From: Palsa-661 sp035535015
GTDB lineage: Bacteria; Actinomycetota; Acidimicrobiia; Acidimicrobiales; UBA8190
Assembly (NCBI GenBank): GCA_035535015.1
Contig: DATLQU010000011.1
Location: 124,001-188,000 of the forward strand
DNA: 64,000 nt
Direction: 5' to 3'
The notes below the pieces were generated by a model. It was given only the letters and a program-made list of their open reading frames with translations, was not told the origin of the DNA and searched no databases. The translations under genes and the position numbers were made by a program. Position 1 is the stretch's first letter. Every line of letters begins with the position of its first letter. Shown piece by piece: positions 8,421 to 16,501 of the stretch.

Positions 8421-9245
8421 TTAACGCAACCTCCACTCGGGGCGGTCCGACCTGAATGACTCCTGGCCCTGTTCGATATTCTCGTATTGGGTCCCGAGTT
8501 TCACCAGTGCCGAAACCTGGGCCAAGGCGGTACTGCGCGGGAGCTCGTTCGCTGCCCATATGGCCCGCAGGGTCCCTTGCACGGCCAGAGTCGGAGCAGA
8601 CGCGATCCTGGTTGCGATCCACATGGCACGCTCCATGAGTTGATCTGACGGCACCACTTCCGAAACGAGTCCGAGTTGGTACGCGCGCGCTGCCGACATT
8701 CGCTCGTGTACACCCATAAGCGCGATCCGCAGGGTCTCTCCCAGGGGGAGCTTCTGGAGCAGGTGGGTGGGCTCGAAGCCGGCCACCATCCCGTAGCTGA
8801 CGTGCGGGTCGAAGAACGTGGAGTGCTCGGCGGCGATGATGATGTCTGCCTCGCCCAGCAAGTAGAGGGCACCGCCGCATGCCATGCCGTTGACCGCAGC
8901 GACCACCGGCTTCCACAGGCTGTTCGCCTTCGGATTCAAGTCTTGACCGGGATCGATGTAGGTGTACGCCGTCGACGCGCGACCAGTGGCGCTGCGGTTC
9001 TTCTGCCTCGGGAGGTATCCCTCCTCGATCGACTCCTTGCGGTCGATGCCGCTGCAAAATGATTTGTCGCCCGAACCGGTCAAAACGACGGCTCGCACGT
9101 CGTCATTGGTGCACAAGGAGCGCCACAAGCCCCGGAGTTCCTCCTGCATCCGTCGATTGAAAGCATTCAGGACCTCGGGACGATGCAAGGTGACGACAGC
9201 CACCCCGTCTCGCTCTTCGTAGAGGATCGTCTCGAACTGTCCCAC
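8421..9245 (-). CDS. Enoyl-CoA hydratase/isomerase family protein
   Basis: A 274-residue crotonase-fold protein. The N-terminal strand VAVVTLHRPEVLNAFN, the oxyanion-hole block FCSGID (about 65-70), and the second block MACGGALYLLGEADI (about 120-135) are clear. At the two usual catalytic Glu positions of hydratases this protein shows other residues (ALYLLG and HVSYGMV), so hydratase activity is uncertain; isomerase or hydrolase chemistry is possible. An insertion of about 20 residues after the first block (RQKNRSATGR) is larger than in typical EchA. It is monocistronic and convergent with the upstream hydrolase. Confidence 0.85.
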   Translation of the reverse strand: MGQFETILYEERDGVAVVTLHRPEVLNAFNRRMQEELRGLWRSLCTNDDVRAVVLTGSGDKSFCSGIDRKESIEEGYLPRQKNRSATGRASTAYTYIDPGQDLNPKANSLWKPVVAAVNGMACGGALYLLGEADIIIAAEHSTFFDPHVSYGMVAGFEPTHLLQKLPLGETLRIALMGVHERMSAARAYQLGLVSEVVPSDQLMERAMWIATRIASAPTLAVQGTLRAIWAANELPRSTALAQVSALVKLGTQYENIEQGQESFRSDRPEWRLR

Positions 9246-9496
9246 CAGAGGGACCCCTTTTCTCTGTGCCCGTCGCGCTCACCGGAAAGGAATGGCTCAG
9301 AATATCGCAGAGCTACGGCGAAAGAGACAGAGTTGGCTCGGTGGTTGAGCGATCGTGTGCACCAGGCCTGGGCCCGGAGCCTCCTCGTCGGTGCCCCGGG
9401 TAGACGGTCTAGTGTCGGCGAGAGCGATAGGCAAGACTTCGTTGGAAATGTCGGGCATCTCCGTTTGACGCCGGGCTTGCTGACTAGGGAGGTGTC

Positions 9497-10327
9497 TTGG
9501 AGCGCGAGGTAGCCGTTGTCCTCGGGGTGGGGGGCATGGGTCAGGCCATCGCCCGGAGGCTGGGCCCGAGCCGGCACGTGGTGCTCGCCGATGTCGCCCC
9601 GGCGCTGCTTGACACGGTCACGACAACCCTTACCGGTGAAGGGCATCTTGTAACCGCCGTCGTGATCGATGTCTCAGACGCGGACGCTGTCGCCGAATTG
9701 GCCGCCAACGCGTCGGCGCTCGGACCGGTCCGTGTCATCGTCCACACCGCGGGGCTCTCGCCGGTCCAGGCCTCGGCGGAGGCCATCTTGAAGGTCGATC
9801 TCCTGGGCGTCGCCTACACACTGGAGGAATTCGCCCACGTGGTGGCACCGGGTGGAGCCGGGGTAGTGATCGCCTCCATGGCCGGACACCTGGGGCCCGC
9901 CATCCCGGCCGAGGAGGAGTCGCAATTGGCCCGGACGCCGGCCCCGGAGCTGGCTGCGCTGCCTGCGCTCGAGGCCTCCCGACACCCGGATCCAGGTCTG
10001 GCCTACGCCTACGCCAAGCGGGCCAACCACCTCCGGGTACGGGCGGCCAGTGTCGAGTGGGGCCGTCGCGGCGCCAGGGTCAACTCCATCAGTCCCGGCA
10101 TCATCTCCACGTCGATGGGTCAGGCGGAACTTGAGGGCCCCACCGGCGCCTTCATGCGGGACATGGTGGGGGCATCGGGTACGGGCCGCCTCGGCACCCC
10201 TGACGACATCGCCGCAGCCGTCGAGTTCCTCGTGAGTCCGGCGGCATCGTTCGTCACCGGAACTGACCTGCTCGTGGACGGCGGCGTGATCGGCGCCATG
10301 ACGACCGGGGAGATCCCCATTCGTTGA
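9497..10327 (+). CDS. Short-chain dehydrogenase/reductase
   Basis: A 276-residue SDR. The start is a TTG at 9497, four bases after AGGGAGG. The Rossmann motif is VLGVGGMGQAIARRLG (about 7-22), atypical because GxGxMGxA replaces the usual TGxxxGxG. DVSD marks the adenine-binding turn, ASMAG the serine region, YAYAKRANH (about 171) the YxxxK pair, and VNSISPGIISTSM the segment after it. Before YxxxK lies a loop of about 35 residues (EEESQLARTP...) longer than in classical SDRs. It has the same organisation as actinobacterial SDRs placed beside fatty-acid and steroid genes. The substrate is unknown. It converges with the TetR gene 13 bp downstream. Confidence 0.85.
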   Translation: MEREVAVVLGVGGMGQAIARRLGPSRHVVLADVAPALLDTVTTTLTGEGHLVTAVVIDVSDADAVAELAANASALGPVRVIVHTAGLSPVQASAEAILKVDLLGVAYTLEEFAHVVAPGGAGVVIASMAGHLGPAIPAEEESQLARTPAPELAALPALEASRHPDPGLAYAYAKRANHLRVRAASVEWGRRGARVNSISPGIISTSMGQAELEGPTGAFMRDMVGASGTGRLGTPDDIAAAVEFLVSPAASFVTGTDLLVDGGVIGAMTTGEIPIR

Positions 10328-10340
10328 GTCTTTCCCGCCG

Positions 10341-11039
10341 TCAAACGGCATGTTCGTCGCCGACCGCGGCGAGACAGAAGTCGACAATGGCCGTGACCTC
10401 GCGCGCCGTGGGTCGGGTCCCCTGCCACAGGTGGTCTGACAACTTGCCGAGCACGGCGTGGGCGGCCAAGTCGGCGGCAAGCTCGGGAGTACCGGCGCCG
10501 AGCGTGGTGAAGGGGTCGTAAAGCAACGTAGCCAGCGGAGCGCTGGCAAAGTGCCGGCCGGAGGCGAGGCCGCGGTCGGTGGAAGCGGCATTCCACAACA
10601 CGGCCAAGGTGGTGACCGCGATCTCTTCGTCGGCCTGGGACAGCACGCCGCCTACCCACCGCCGGACCTGGCCGGCGGCGGTGGACTCCTTGTCCATCTG
10701 GTGAGCCAGGTAGCGTCGCAGCCGCTCGGCGCCGTCCTCGAGCAGAGCCCCCACCAGCGCGTCTTTCGACTTGAAGTGTCGATAGAAGGTCTCGTTGGAA
10801 AGCCCGGCGGTTGTCACGATATCGGCCACCCGTGCCCGTGCCCGGGTGCCGTTGCTAGCCATCACCTCGAGGGCGGCGTCGAGCAGGCGCCGCACCTCCA
10901 CGGTGTAATCGGCGCCCCGCCGGGCCATGGTCTGGCGGGCGATTCGGGCCGCGACGTCGGTACCCGGCACGTCGGTACCCGGCACGTCGGTACCCGGGAT
11001 CACAGTGGTCAGAATTGCATTCTTGATAGACAGAATCAT
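10341..11039 (-). CDS. TetR-family regulator, candidate master repressor of the right half
   Basis: A 232-residue TetR regulator. The ATG at 11039 has GGAGAAAG just upstream. The N-terminus carries three perfect copies of PGTDV (about residues 14-28). The HTH follows at about 45-90 (VADIVTTAGLSNETFYRHFKS). The C-terminal ligand domain is diverged, as usual. Two near-perfect dyads (11010-11024 and 11031-11045) lie over its own start codon, which fits autorepression. Similar dyads precede at least five other operons in this window. It is divergent from the acyl-CoA dehydrogenase remnant/kinase/hydratase operon. Family inducers in such settings are often acyl-CoAs. Confidence 0.85.
   Translation of the reverse strand: MILSIKNAILTTVIPGTDVPGTDVPGTDVAARIARQTMARRGADYTVEVRRLLDAALEVMASNGTRARARVADIVTTAGLSNETFYRHFKSKDALVGALLEDGAERLRRYLAHQMDKESTAAGQVRRWVGGVLSQADEEIAVTTLAVLWNAASTDRGLASGRHFASAPLATLLYDPFTTLGAGTPELAADLAAHAVLGKLSDHLWQGTRPTAREVTAIVDFCLAAVGDEHAV
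10953..10997 (+). repeat. 15-bp in-frame tandem repeat, three copies
   Basis: Three consecutive 15-bp units of the type CACGTCGGTACCCGG lie inside the TetR gene and encode PGTDV repeated three times on the minus strand. The copies are nearly identical at DNA level, which suggests recent slippage expansion. Copy number may vary between strains. Confidence 0.8.
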
Positions 11040-11045
11040 ATTCTT
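11010..11045 (+). promoter_or_regulatory. Two TetR-type operators, AGAAT-N3-ATTCT
   Basis: AGAAT-TGC-ATTCT (11011-11023) and AGAAT-CAT-ATTCT (11032-11044) are both perfect 5-bp dyads with a 3-bp spacer. Their centres are 21 bp apart, two helical turns. They cover the start codon of the TetR gene and lie about 40 bp before the divergent gene, a layout expected for cooperative binding by two TetR dimers. Confidence 0.6.
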
Positions 11046-11084
11046 TCTCCGGCCACTTGGGCCGCGACGAACGGAGGGCTCGAC

Positions 11085-11294
11085 ATGGCGTGGAATTTCG
11101 AGACCGATCCCGAGTTCCCAAAGAGTCTCGGCTGGGCCGACACATTCGTCAGCGAGGAGGCGGGACGTCTCCCGGTGTGGGGTGGGCTCTCGTTCACCCC
11201 GTCCGACGGCGCCCCGCACCCCGCCTTCGAGCGATGCCAGCTGGCCCTGGCCACGTACGGTAGGCAGCGACCGCTCGAGGTGGTGGACCTGTGA
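11085..11294 (+). pseudogene. N-terminal remnant of an acyl-CoA dehydrogenase
   Basis: A 69-residue frame with a strong ribosome site (ACGGAGGG) and an ATG at 11085. The first 25 residues (MAWNFETDPEFPKSLGWADTF...) match the N-terminal helix of the FadE group usually found next to ACAD10/11-type kinases. The rest of the roughly 400-residue enzyme (FAD site, catalytic base) is missing, and the reading continues as unrelated sequence (QLALATYGRQRPLEVVDL). Its stop overlaps the GTG of the next kinase gene. The body of the dehydrogenase seems to have been lost by deletion while translation coupling was kept. It could still be expressed as a short peptide. Confidence 0.6.
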
Positions 11295-12334
11295 CCGAGG
11301 CCGTGCCCTTGCTCGACACCGAGCGCCTGTCCACCTGGATGGACGGCGCTGGCCTTCCCGGTACGGGCGAGCCGGTGGCGGTCAGCTACATCTCGGGTGG
11401 CTCCCAGAACGAGATCTACGAGATCCGACGGGGCGAGCTGCACGGCGCCCTGCGCATTCCGCCGAGCAGTGCTCCGGCCGGCCGGGACGGGGGCATCCTG
11501 CGGGAGTGGCGCATCATCGAGGCCCTGGGGGGCACCGACGTGCCCCACACGCCGGCCGTCGCCGTGTGTACCGACGTGTCCGTGCTGGGCCGGACCTTCT
11601 ACCTGATGGGATTTGTCGACGGGTGGTCGCCCATGGGGCTGCAGGACCATCGGTGGCCGGCGCCGTTCGACACTGACTTCGAGTCCCGCCGAGGGCTGGC
11701 GCTGCAACTGGTGGAGGGCATCGCCCTGCTGTCCAATGTGGACTGGCGATCGAGCGGACTTGAGGATCTGGGCCGTCCCGACGGCTTCCACGAACGCCAA
11801 GTCGACCGGTGGACCGCCTTCCTGGAGCGGATCAAGGGTAGGGAGCTGCCCGGCTTCGACGAGGCCGCCGCCTGGCTGCGCGCCCATCGGCCCCTCGACT
11901 ACGTGCCGGGCCTCATGCACGGCGACTACCAATTCGCCAACGTCATGTATCGCCATGGTGCCCCCGCGCAGTTGGCCGCCATCGTCGACTGGGAGATGGG
12001 CACGGTGGGCGACCCCAAGCTCGATCTCGGCTGGGTGGTCCAGAGCTGGCCAACCGACACCATGTCACCTGAGGCGGCCACCTCGGGCTACGTCGACATG
12101 TATGCGATGCCCTCGCGCGACGAGGTGCTCGCCCACTACGCCGAGGTGTCGGGGCGGCAGGTGGACGATATCGACTACTACGTCGTCCTGGCGAAGTGGA
12201 AGCTGGCGGTGGTTCTGGAGCAGGGATACCAGCGGGCTGGCGACGACGAGAAGCTGCTGGCCTTCGGTCCCATCGTGCTGGAACTGATGCAGGGCGCAGC
12301 GGAGTTGGCAACCACCACGGACTACCGGTCATGA
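11291..12334 (+). CDS. APH-family kinase, ACAD10/11-type
   Basis: A 347-residue phosphotransferase starting at a GTG that overlaps the preceding stop. The N-lobe nucleotide loop (YISGGSQNEIYEI, about 30-45), the catalytic loop HGDYQFANVMY (about 209-219) and the metal-binding segment IVDWEMGTVGDPKLDLGW are all intact. This subgroup accompanies FadE genes in actinobacteria. In mammals the equivalent ACAD10/11 proteins phosphorylate 4-hydroxyacyl-CoAs to allow their beta-oxidation. Here the neighbouring dehydrogenase is only a remnant, so the kinase must rely on another FadE. A crotonase and a quinone-oxidoreductase-like gene follow in the same operon. Confidence 0.88.
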   Translation: MTEAVPLLDTERLSTWMDGAGLPGTGEPVAVSYISGGSQNEIYEIRRGELHGALRIPPSSAPAGRDGGILREWRIIEALGGTDVPHTPAVAVCTDVSVLGRTFYLMGFVDGWSPMGLQDHRWPAPFDTDFESRRGLALQLVEGIALLSNVDWRSSGLEDLGRPDGFHERQVDRWTAFLERIKGRELPGFDEAAAWLRAHRPLDYVPGLMHGDYQFANVMYRHGAPAQLAAIVDWEMGTVGDPKLDLGWVVQSWPTDTMSPEAATSGYVDMYAMPSRDEVLAHYAEVSGRQVDDIDYYVVLAKWKLAVVLEQGYQRAGDDEKLLAFGPIVLELMQGAAELATTTDYRS

Positions 12335-13104
12335 GCGACGACGAGCTCGTACGCGAGCGGCACGACAATGTCGTCGTCCTGCGGCTCAATCGCCCTGAGG
12401 CGCGTAACGCCCTCAACCCCTCGCTCATTCGATCCCTGGGCGCTGCCGTCACCGACGCAGAGTCGGACCCGGCTGTTCGGGCGCTGGTCCTCACCGGCAC
12501 CGGGGACCGGGCTTTTTCGAGCGGCATGGATCTGCGCTCGTTCGCCGAAGGCGAGGGCACGGCCATGGACACCCCAGAGGCGCAGGCGTTCATGCGCTTC
12601 ATGGACGGCGGCCTGACCGTGCCTGTCGTCGGCGCCGCCCAAGCCACCGCCGTGGCAGGCGGGCTCGAGCTGTTGTTGGGCTGCGATGTGGTGGTGGCGG
12701 CGCAAGGAGCACGCTTCGGGCTCCCCGAGGTACAGCGTGGCCTCATCCCCGGTGGCGGGGGCACCCTGCTCGGGACCCGCATCCCGCTGGCGTCGGCCAT
12801 GGAGCTTGTGCTCACCGGCGATACCATCGACGCCGAACGCGCCCGGCAGATCGGTCTCGTCAACGCAGTCGTGGCTCCCGACGAGGTGCTGCCGAGGGCT
12901 CTGGCCATGGCCGAACGCATCGCCGCCAACGGCCCGTTGGCCGTGCGGGCGGTCAAGGAACTGACGAGGCTGGCCGTCTTCGACCCCGCCGCCTTCGGCG
13001 TCCGGCTCGAGCACTGGCGTCCGGTCGTCTTCGGCAGCGAGGATGCCCGCGAGGGCGCGGTGGCCTTCGTGGAGAAGCGGAAACCGAACTGGCGGGGGCG
13101 CTGA
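12331..13104 (+). CDS. Enoyl-CoA hydratase/isomerase
   Basis: A 257-residue crotonase whose ATG overlaps the kinase stop (ATGA). Visible blocks are VVVLRLNRPEARNALN (about 11-26), the first oxyanion block AFSSGMDLRSFA (about 64-75), QATAVAGGLELLLGCDVVVA (about 105-124) and FGLPEVQRGLIPGGGG (about 130-145). Glu in GGLELLL and Glu in LPEV occupy the two catalytic positions, so hydration of an enoyl-CoA is likely. The coupled position behind an ACAD10/11-type kinase suggests it works on the product of 4-hydroxyacyl-CoA processing. Confidence 0.9.
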   Translation: MSDDELVRERHDNVVVLRLNRPEARNALNPSLIRSLGAAVTDAESDPAVRALVLTGTGDRAFSSGMDLRSFAEGEGTAMDTPEAQAFMRFMDGGLTVPVVGAAQATAVAGGLELLLGCDVVVAAQGARFGLPEVQRGLIPGGGGTLLGTRIPLASAMELVLTGDTIDAERARQIGLVNAVVAPDEVLPRALAMAERIAANGPLAVRAVKELTRLAVFDPAAFGVRLEHWRPVVFGSEDAREGAVAFVEKRKPNWRGR

Positions 13105-13109
13105 CGCCG

Positions 13110-14090
13110 GTGCGGGCCGCGCAGTGCCGGTCTTACGGGCCGCCGGCCGTCGTGCGCGTCGAGGACGTCGATGCACCGGTTCTCGGTACCGGCGAAGTTC
13201 GGGTGCGGGTCCGGGCGGCGGCGGTCAATTTTCCCGACGTGCTGCTCGTGGCCGGTACCTACCAGATCGCCGTCTCCCCGCCGTTCGTGCCCGGAAGCGA
13301 GTTGGCCGGCGAGGTGGTGGAGGTGGCCGACGACGTTCACGGTTTGCTTGTTGGCACCCACGTCTTCGGTAGCACGCTGGTCGGGGCCTTTGCCGAGGAG
13401 GCTGCTGTCCTCGCCACTTCGCTCACCCCCGTCCCGGCCGGAGTGACCGACCGCGTGGCAGCAGCCTTCGGAGTCGCCCACCGCACCGCCTATCACGTGC
13501 TTCGTTCGGTGGCGGCGGTACAGCCGGGGGAGGAACTGGTTGTGCTCGGGGCCGGCGGCGGTGTGGGGCTAGCCGCTGTCCAGCTCGGCGCGGGGCTCGG
13601 TGCCATCGTCACCGCGGTGGCGTCGAGCACAGAGAAGCTACAGGCAGCCCAGACCTTCGGCGCCACCCGGCTCATCGACCATCGTGCCGGCGAACTGCGC
13701 CAGTCGCTGCGCCGGGCGCTACCCGACGGCGCCGACGTGGTGGTCGACCCGGTCGGTGGGGCGCTGGCTGAACCGGCGCTGCGCTCGCTGCGCTATGGCG
13801 GCCGGTTCGTGACCGTCGGCTACGCCTCGGGCGTCATCCCGAGCATCCGGCTCAACCTGGTACTGCTCAAGGGCGTGCACGTGCTCGGCTTCCAGTTCAT
13901 CGACTTTGCCGCCCATCGAGCCGACGAGCGCCGGCGCGACGAGTCCGAACTGCTCGAGCTGCTGGCGTCGGGCAAGGCCTACCCGCACATCATCGCGTCG
14001 TTCGGACTGGAACAGGCGTCCGAGGCGCTGGCCTACGTGGCCGAGGGCAGGGCCGTCGGCAAGGTCGTGCTCGATGTCGCTCCCGGCTAG
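13110..14090 (+). CDS. NADPH:quinone oxidoreductase-like MDR protein
   Basis: A 326-residue medium-chain dehydrogenase/reductase without zinc ligands. The GroES-like N-terminal domain contains VNFPDVLLVAGTYQ (about 38-51) and VPGSELAGEV (about 60-69). The Rossmann domain has the loop LGAGGGVGLAAVQLG (about 149-163), and the C-terminal region has SIRLNLVLLKGVHVLGFQ. These are the marks of the QOR/Qor subgroup that reduces quinones or enones with NADPH. The start is a GTG six bases after the hydratase stop, so it belongs to the same operon. It may act as an enoyl reductase in the local pathway. Confidence 0.88.
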   Translation: MRAAQCRSYGPPAVVRVEDVDAPVLGTGEVRVRVRAAAVNFPDVLLVAGTYQIAVSPPFVPGSELAGEVVEVADDVHGLLVGTHVFGSTLVGAFAEEAAVLATSLTPVPAGVTDRVAAAFGVAHRTAYHVLRSVAAVQPGEELVVLGAGGGVGLAAVQLGAGLGAIVTAVASSTEKLQAAQTFGATRLIDHRAGELRQSLRRALPDGADVVVDPVGGALAEPALRSLRYGGRFVTVGYASGVIPSIRLNLVLLKGVHVLGFQFIDFAAHRADERRRDESELLELLASGKAYPHIIASFGLEQASEALAYVAEGRAVGKVVLDVAPG

Positions 14091-14273
14091 GCGGTTCCGG
14101 AGAGGACGCAGTGCCGGCTATGGCGCCGACGGGGACTCGGATCGAGATGGCTCTCGAGACCCTGGGTGCCGACTGGCGGTCGCTGCCGCTTGCCCTCATG
14201 TCCCCGAAGGGGCGGGTGGATCCGTGAAGTCGGGCCGGTTGACGCCGAAGGAGCCGCCACCCACGGCGCACGC

Positions 14274-15821
14274 CTACTGCCGGGTGCGCAGCTCACGCTT
14301 CAACACCTTGCCGGACGGATTTCGCGGCAGGGCGTCGAGGAAGGTGACGGCCTTCGGTACCTTGAAGCGGGCCAGTTGGGTGCGGCAATGCTCCACCAGC
14401 TCTTCCGACGTCACCGCGGCACCGGGGTGGCGCACCACGAAGGCGACGGGGACCTCGCCCCACCGCTCGTCGGGTCGGCCGACGACCGCCGCCTCCCACA
14501 CCGATTCGTGCTCATAGAGGACGCGTTCGACCTCGGAGCCGGCGATGTTCTCTCCCCCGGAGACGATCATGTCCTTCAAGCGGTCGATGATCCACAGATA
14601 GCCGTCGTCGTCGCGCACGCCCACATCTCCGGTGTGGAACCAGCCGCCGGCGAAGGCCTTCTCGGTGGCCTCGGGGTCGCGCCAATAGCCGCTGAACACC
14701 TTGGGTCCGCGCACAACGATCTCGCCGGTCTCACCGGCCGGCACCGACCGGCCTTCGTCATCCCACACGTCGAGCTCCAAGTAGAGACACGGACGGCCCA
14801 CGCTACCCAGCTTGGTCATGATGCTGGCCCGGTCGAGGAAGGTGTCGCCCGACACCGTCTCGGTGAGGCCGTAGGCGTCCGCGAACCACGCCGAGGGGAA
14901 AGTGCGTTGTATCCGCTCGATGAGGGGAATGGGCATCTTCTCTCCGCCATTGATGATGAGGCGCACGGACGACAGGTCGTGCTGTTCCACGTCGGGCAGC
15001 GCCATGATGGCGTTCACCATGGCGGGTGCCAGCCACACGGTGGTCACCCGCGATCGCGCGAGCTCGTCAACCACGGCGGCAGCGTCGAAGCTGCGGTGGA
15101 TGATGGTGGTGGCGCCTGCGGCTATGAGCGAAGTGGTGGTGAGGTCGAGCGCACCCACGTGGTAGAGCGGTCCACAGACGAGACCGAGATCTGCACCGGT
15201 GAATCCGAACTCCACGATGTGGGCGAGGTTCTTCCAGGCCAGGTTGGCGTGCGTCAGCATGACCCCCTTGGGGCGCCCGGTAGTGCCCGACGTATACATG
15301 AGCCGGTGGATGTCGTGCGCCGCCATCGCTTGCTGTCGCAGCCCGTCATGAGCTGTGCGCAGGGCGACGAGAGTCGTCCACCCGGCCCGAGCGTTCTCGG
15401 CGACGCACGCCCGCACCAGAGCGTCCATGCCGCTGGTTGCTTCGTCGGCCAGATCCATCATGGCGGTGTCGCACACCAGCGCCCGTGCGCCGGAGTGTTC
15501 GAGGATGTAACGGACCTCGGGTGCGGCCAGCCGCCAATTGATGGGCATGGCGATGGCCCCGAGGTAATTGGCGGCGAACATCGTCTCCAGGAACTCCGGG
15601 CAGTTGTAGGACAGCAGGGCCACCACGTCGCCACGGCCGACCCCCCGTGCGTGCAGACCGCCGGCCAGTGCCCTGGCGCGCGCTGCCATCTCGCCGTAGC
15701 CGAGGGTGGCGCCCTCGAACACCGTGATCGGCTTGTCGGGCGTCCGGATGGCGTGAAATTCGAGGACGGCGAACCAGTTCATGTCCGTCTGCACGGGAGC
15801 TGTCGGGTTCACGGTCGTCAC
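14274..15821 (-). CDS. Acyl-CoA synthetase (AMP-forming)
   Basis: A 515-residue ANL-superfamily ligase. The P-loop is YTSGTTGRPKGVMLTH (about 171-186), ADAYGLTE is the A5 block, WFHTGDVGVRDDDGYLWI the A7/A8 region, and SGENIAGSEVE with PRNPSGKVLKREL (Lys about 505) closes the C-terminal domain. It should activate a carboxylic acid to its CoA thioester. Two GTG starts compete: 15821, or 15812, which is better spaced from the GAGG at 15822-15825. The gene is divergent from a TetR gene 45 bp away and is probably its target through the dyad at 15840-15849. Confidence 0.9.
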   Translation of the reverse strand: MTTVNPTAPVQTDMNWFAVLEFHAIRTPDKPITVFEGATLGYGEMAARARALAGGLHARGVGRGDVVALLSYNCPEFLETMFAANYLGAIAMPINWRLAAPEVRYILEHSGARALVCDTAMMDLADEATSGMDALVRACVAENARAGWTTLVALRTAHDGLRQQAMAAHDIHRLMYTSGTTGRPKGVMLTHANLAWKNLAHIVEFGFTGADLGLVCGPLYHVGALDLTTTSLIAAGATTIIHRSFDAAAVVDELARSRVTTVWLAPAMVNAIMALPDVEQHDLSSVRLIINGGEKMPIPLIERIQRTFPSAWFADAYGLTETVSGDTFLDRASIMTKLGSVGRPCLYLELDVWDDEGRSVPAGETGEIVVRGPKVFSGYWRDPEATEKAFAGGWFHTGDVGVRDDDGYLWIIDRLKDMIVSGGENIAGSEVERVLYEHESVWEAAVVGRPDERWGEVPVAFVVRHPGAAVTSEELVEHCRTQLARFKVPKAVTFLDALPRNPSGKVLKRELRTRQ

Positions 15822-15839
15822 CTCACGAGCATTTTGTAC

Positions 15840-15849
15840 TGACCAGTCA
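15840..15849 (+). promoter_or_regulatory. TetR-type operator TGAC-CA-GTCA and promoter
   Basis: TGACCAGTCA has 4-bp perfect arms and sits midway between the divergent synthetase and TetR genes. TATACT (15853-15858) right after it is a good -10 for the TetR gene. It would place the transcript start at or next to the ATG at 15866, so the TetR mRNA may be leaderless. Confidence 0.5.
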
Positions 15850-15865
15850 ACCTATACTTGGCCTG

Positions 15866-16501
15866 ATGTCCCCGGCGAAGGTGCGTGACGAGACTCGCCA
15901 CAGCCCGAAGTGGAAGGCTCGTCGCGACGCCATCGTCGACACCTCCGCCCGACTCTTCGCCCGGCGCGGCTACCACGCCACCGGCATCACCGAGCTGTGC
16001 GAGGCCAACGACCTCGGCAGGGGCGCGCTCTACCATTACATCGGATCCAAGGAGGAGCTCCTGGCCGCCATCCATGACCAGGTCATGGATGAGGTCATGG
16101 AGTGCGCCCGGCGCGTGGCTCAGACGGGCGGGTCGCCGTCGGTGCAGCTGGCCATGCACGGCGACGAGCTGCTCGACGTCATCCACCGCCATCCCGACCA
16201 CGTCTGGGTGTTCCTCCATGAGTTCCCCGCCCTCACCGACGAGCGTGCTGCGCAGTTCCGCGAGCGACGCCGTACTTACGAGGAGCACATCGAGGCGGTG
16301 CTGCGGGCGGGCGTGGCGTCGGGGGAGTTCCGCGACGTCGACGTGTGGCTGACAGCACGGGCGTGGCTGGGCATGCACAACTACACCTACCTGTGGCTGC
16401 ACCCGGGCGGACGGCTGTCGGCCCGGGACGTGGCCAAGCCGTTTGCCGAGATCTTCATCCGGGGCATCGTGCAGGAGACGGACAGTCAGGGGGCCGAGTA
16501 G
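15866..16501 (+). CDS. TetR-family regulator
   Basis: A 211-residue regulator. Residues of about 16-62 form the TetR HTH (ARRGYHATGITELCEANDLG, then GALYHYIGSKEELLAAIHD). The C-terminal domain (PDHVWVFLHEFPALTDERA and YTYLWLHPGGRLSARDV) resembles the group that controls fatty-acid and acyl-CoA genes. It is divergent from the acyl-CoA synthetase and shares its promoter region, which carries a short dyad. Its 3' end overlaps the convergent SDR gene by 16 bp. Confidence 0.88.
   Translation: MSPAKVRDETRHSPKWKARRDAIVDTSARLFARRGYHATGITELCEANDLGRGALYHYIGSKEELLAAIHDQVMDEVMECARRVAQTGGSPSVQLAMHGDELLDVIHRHPDHVWVFLHEFPALTDERAAQFRERRRTYEEHIEAVLRAGVASGEFRDVDVWLTARAWLGMHNYTYLWLHPGGRLSARDVAKPFAEIFIRGIVQETDSQGAE

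Noticed and set aside
9270..9310. AGAAT half-site upstream of the crotonase at 8421-9245
   Set aside because: Only one arm is present (CAGAATATC); no matching second arm at 3-bp spacing.
14166..15842. 558-residue plus-strand frame opposite the acyl-CoA synthetase
   Set aside because: Its composition is that of the reverse complement of a high-GC gene; the minus strand carries all ANL motifs.
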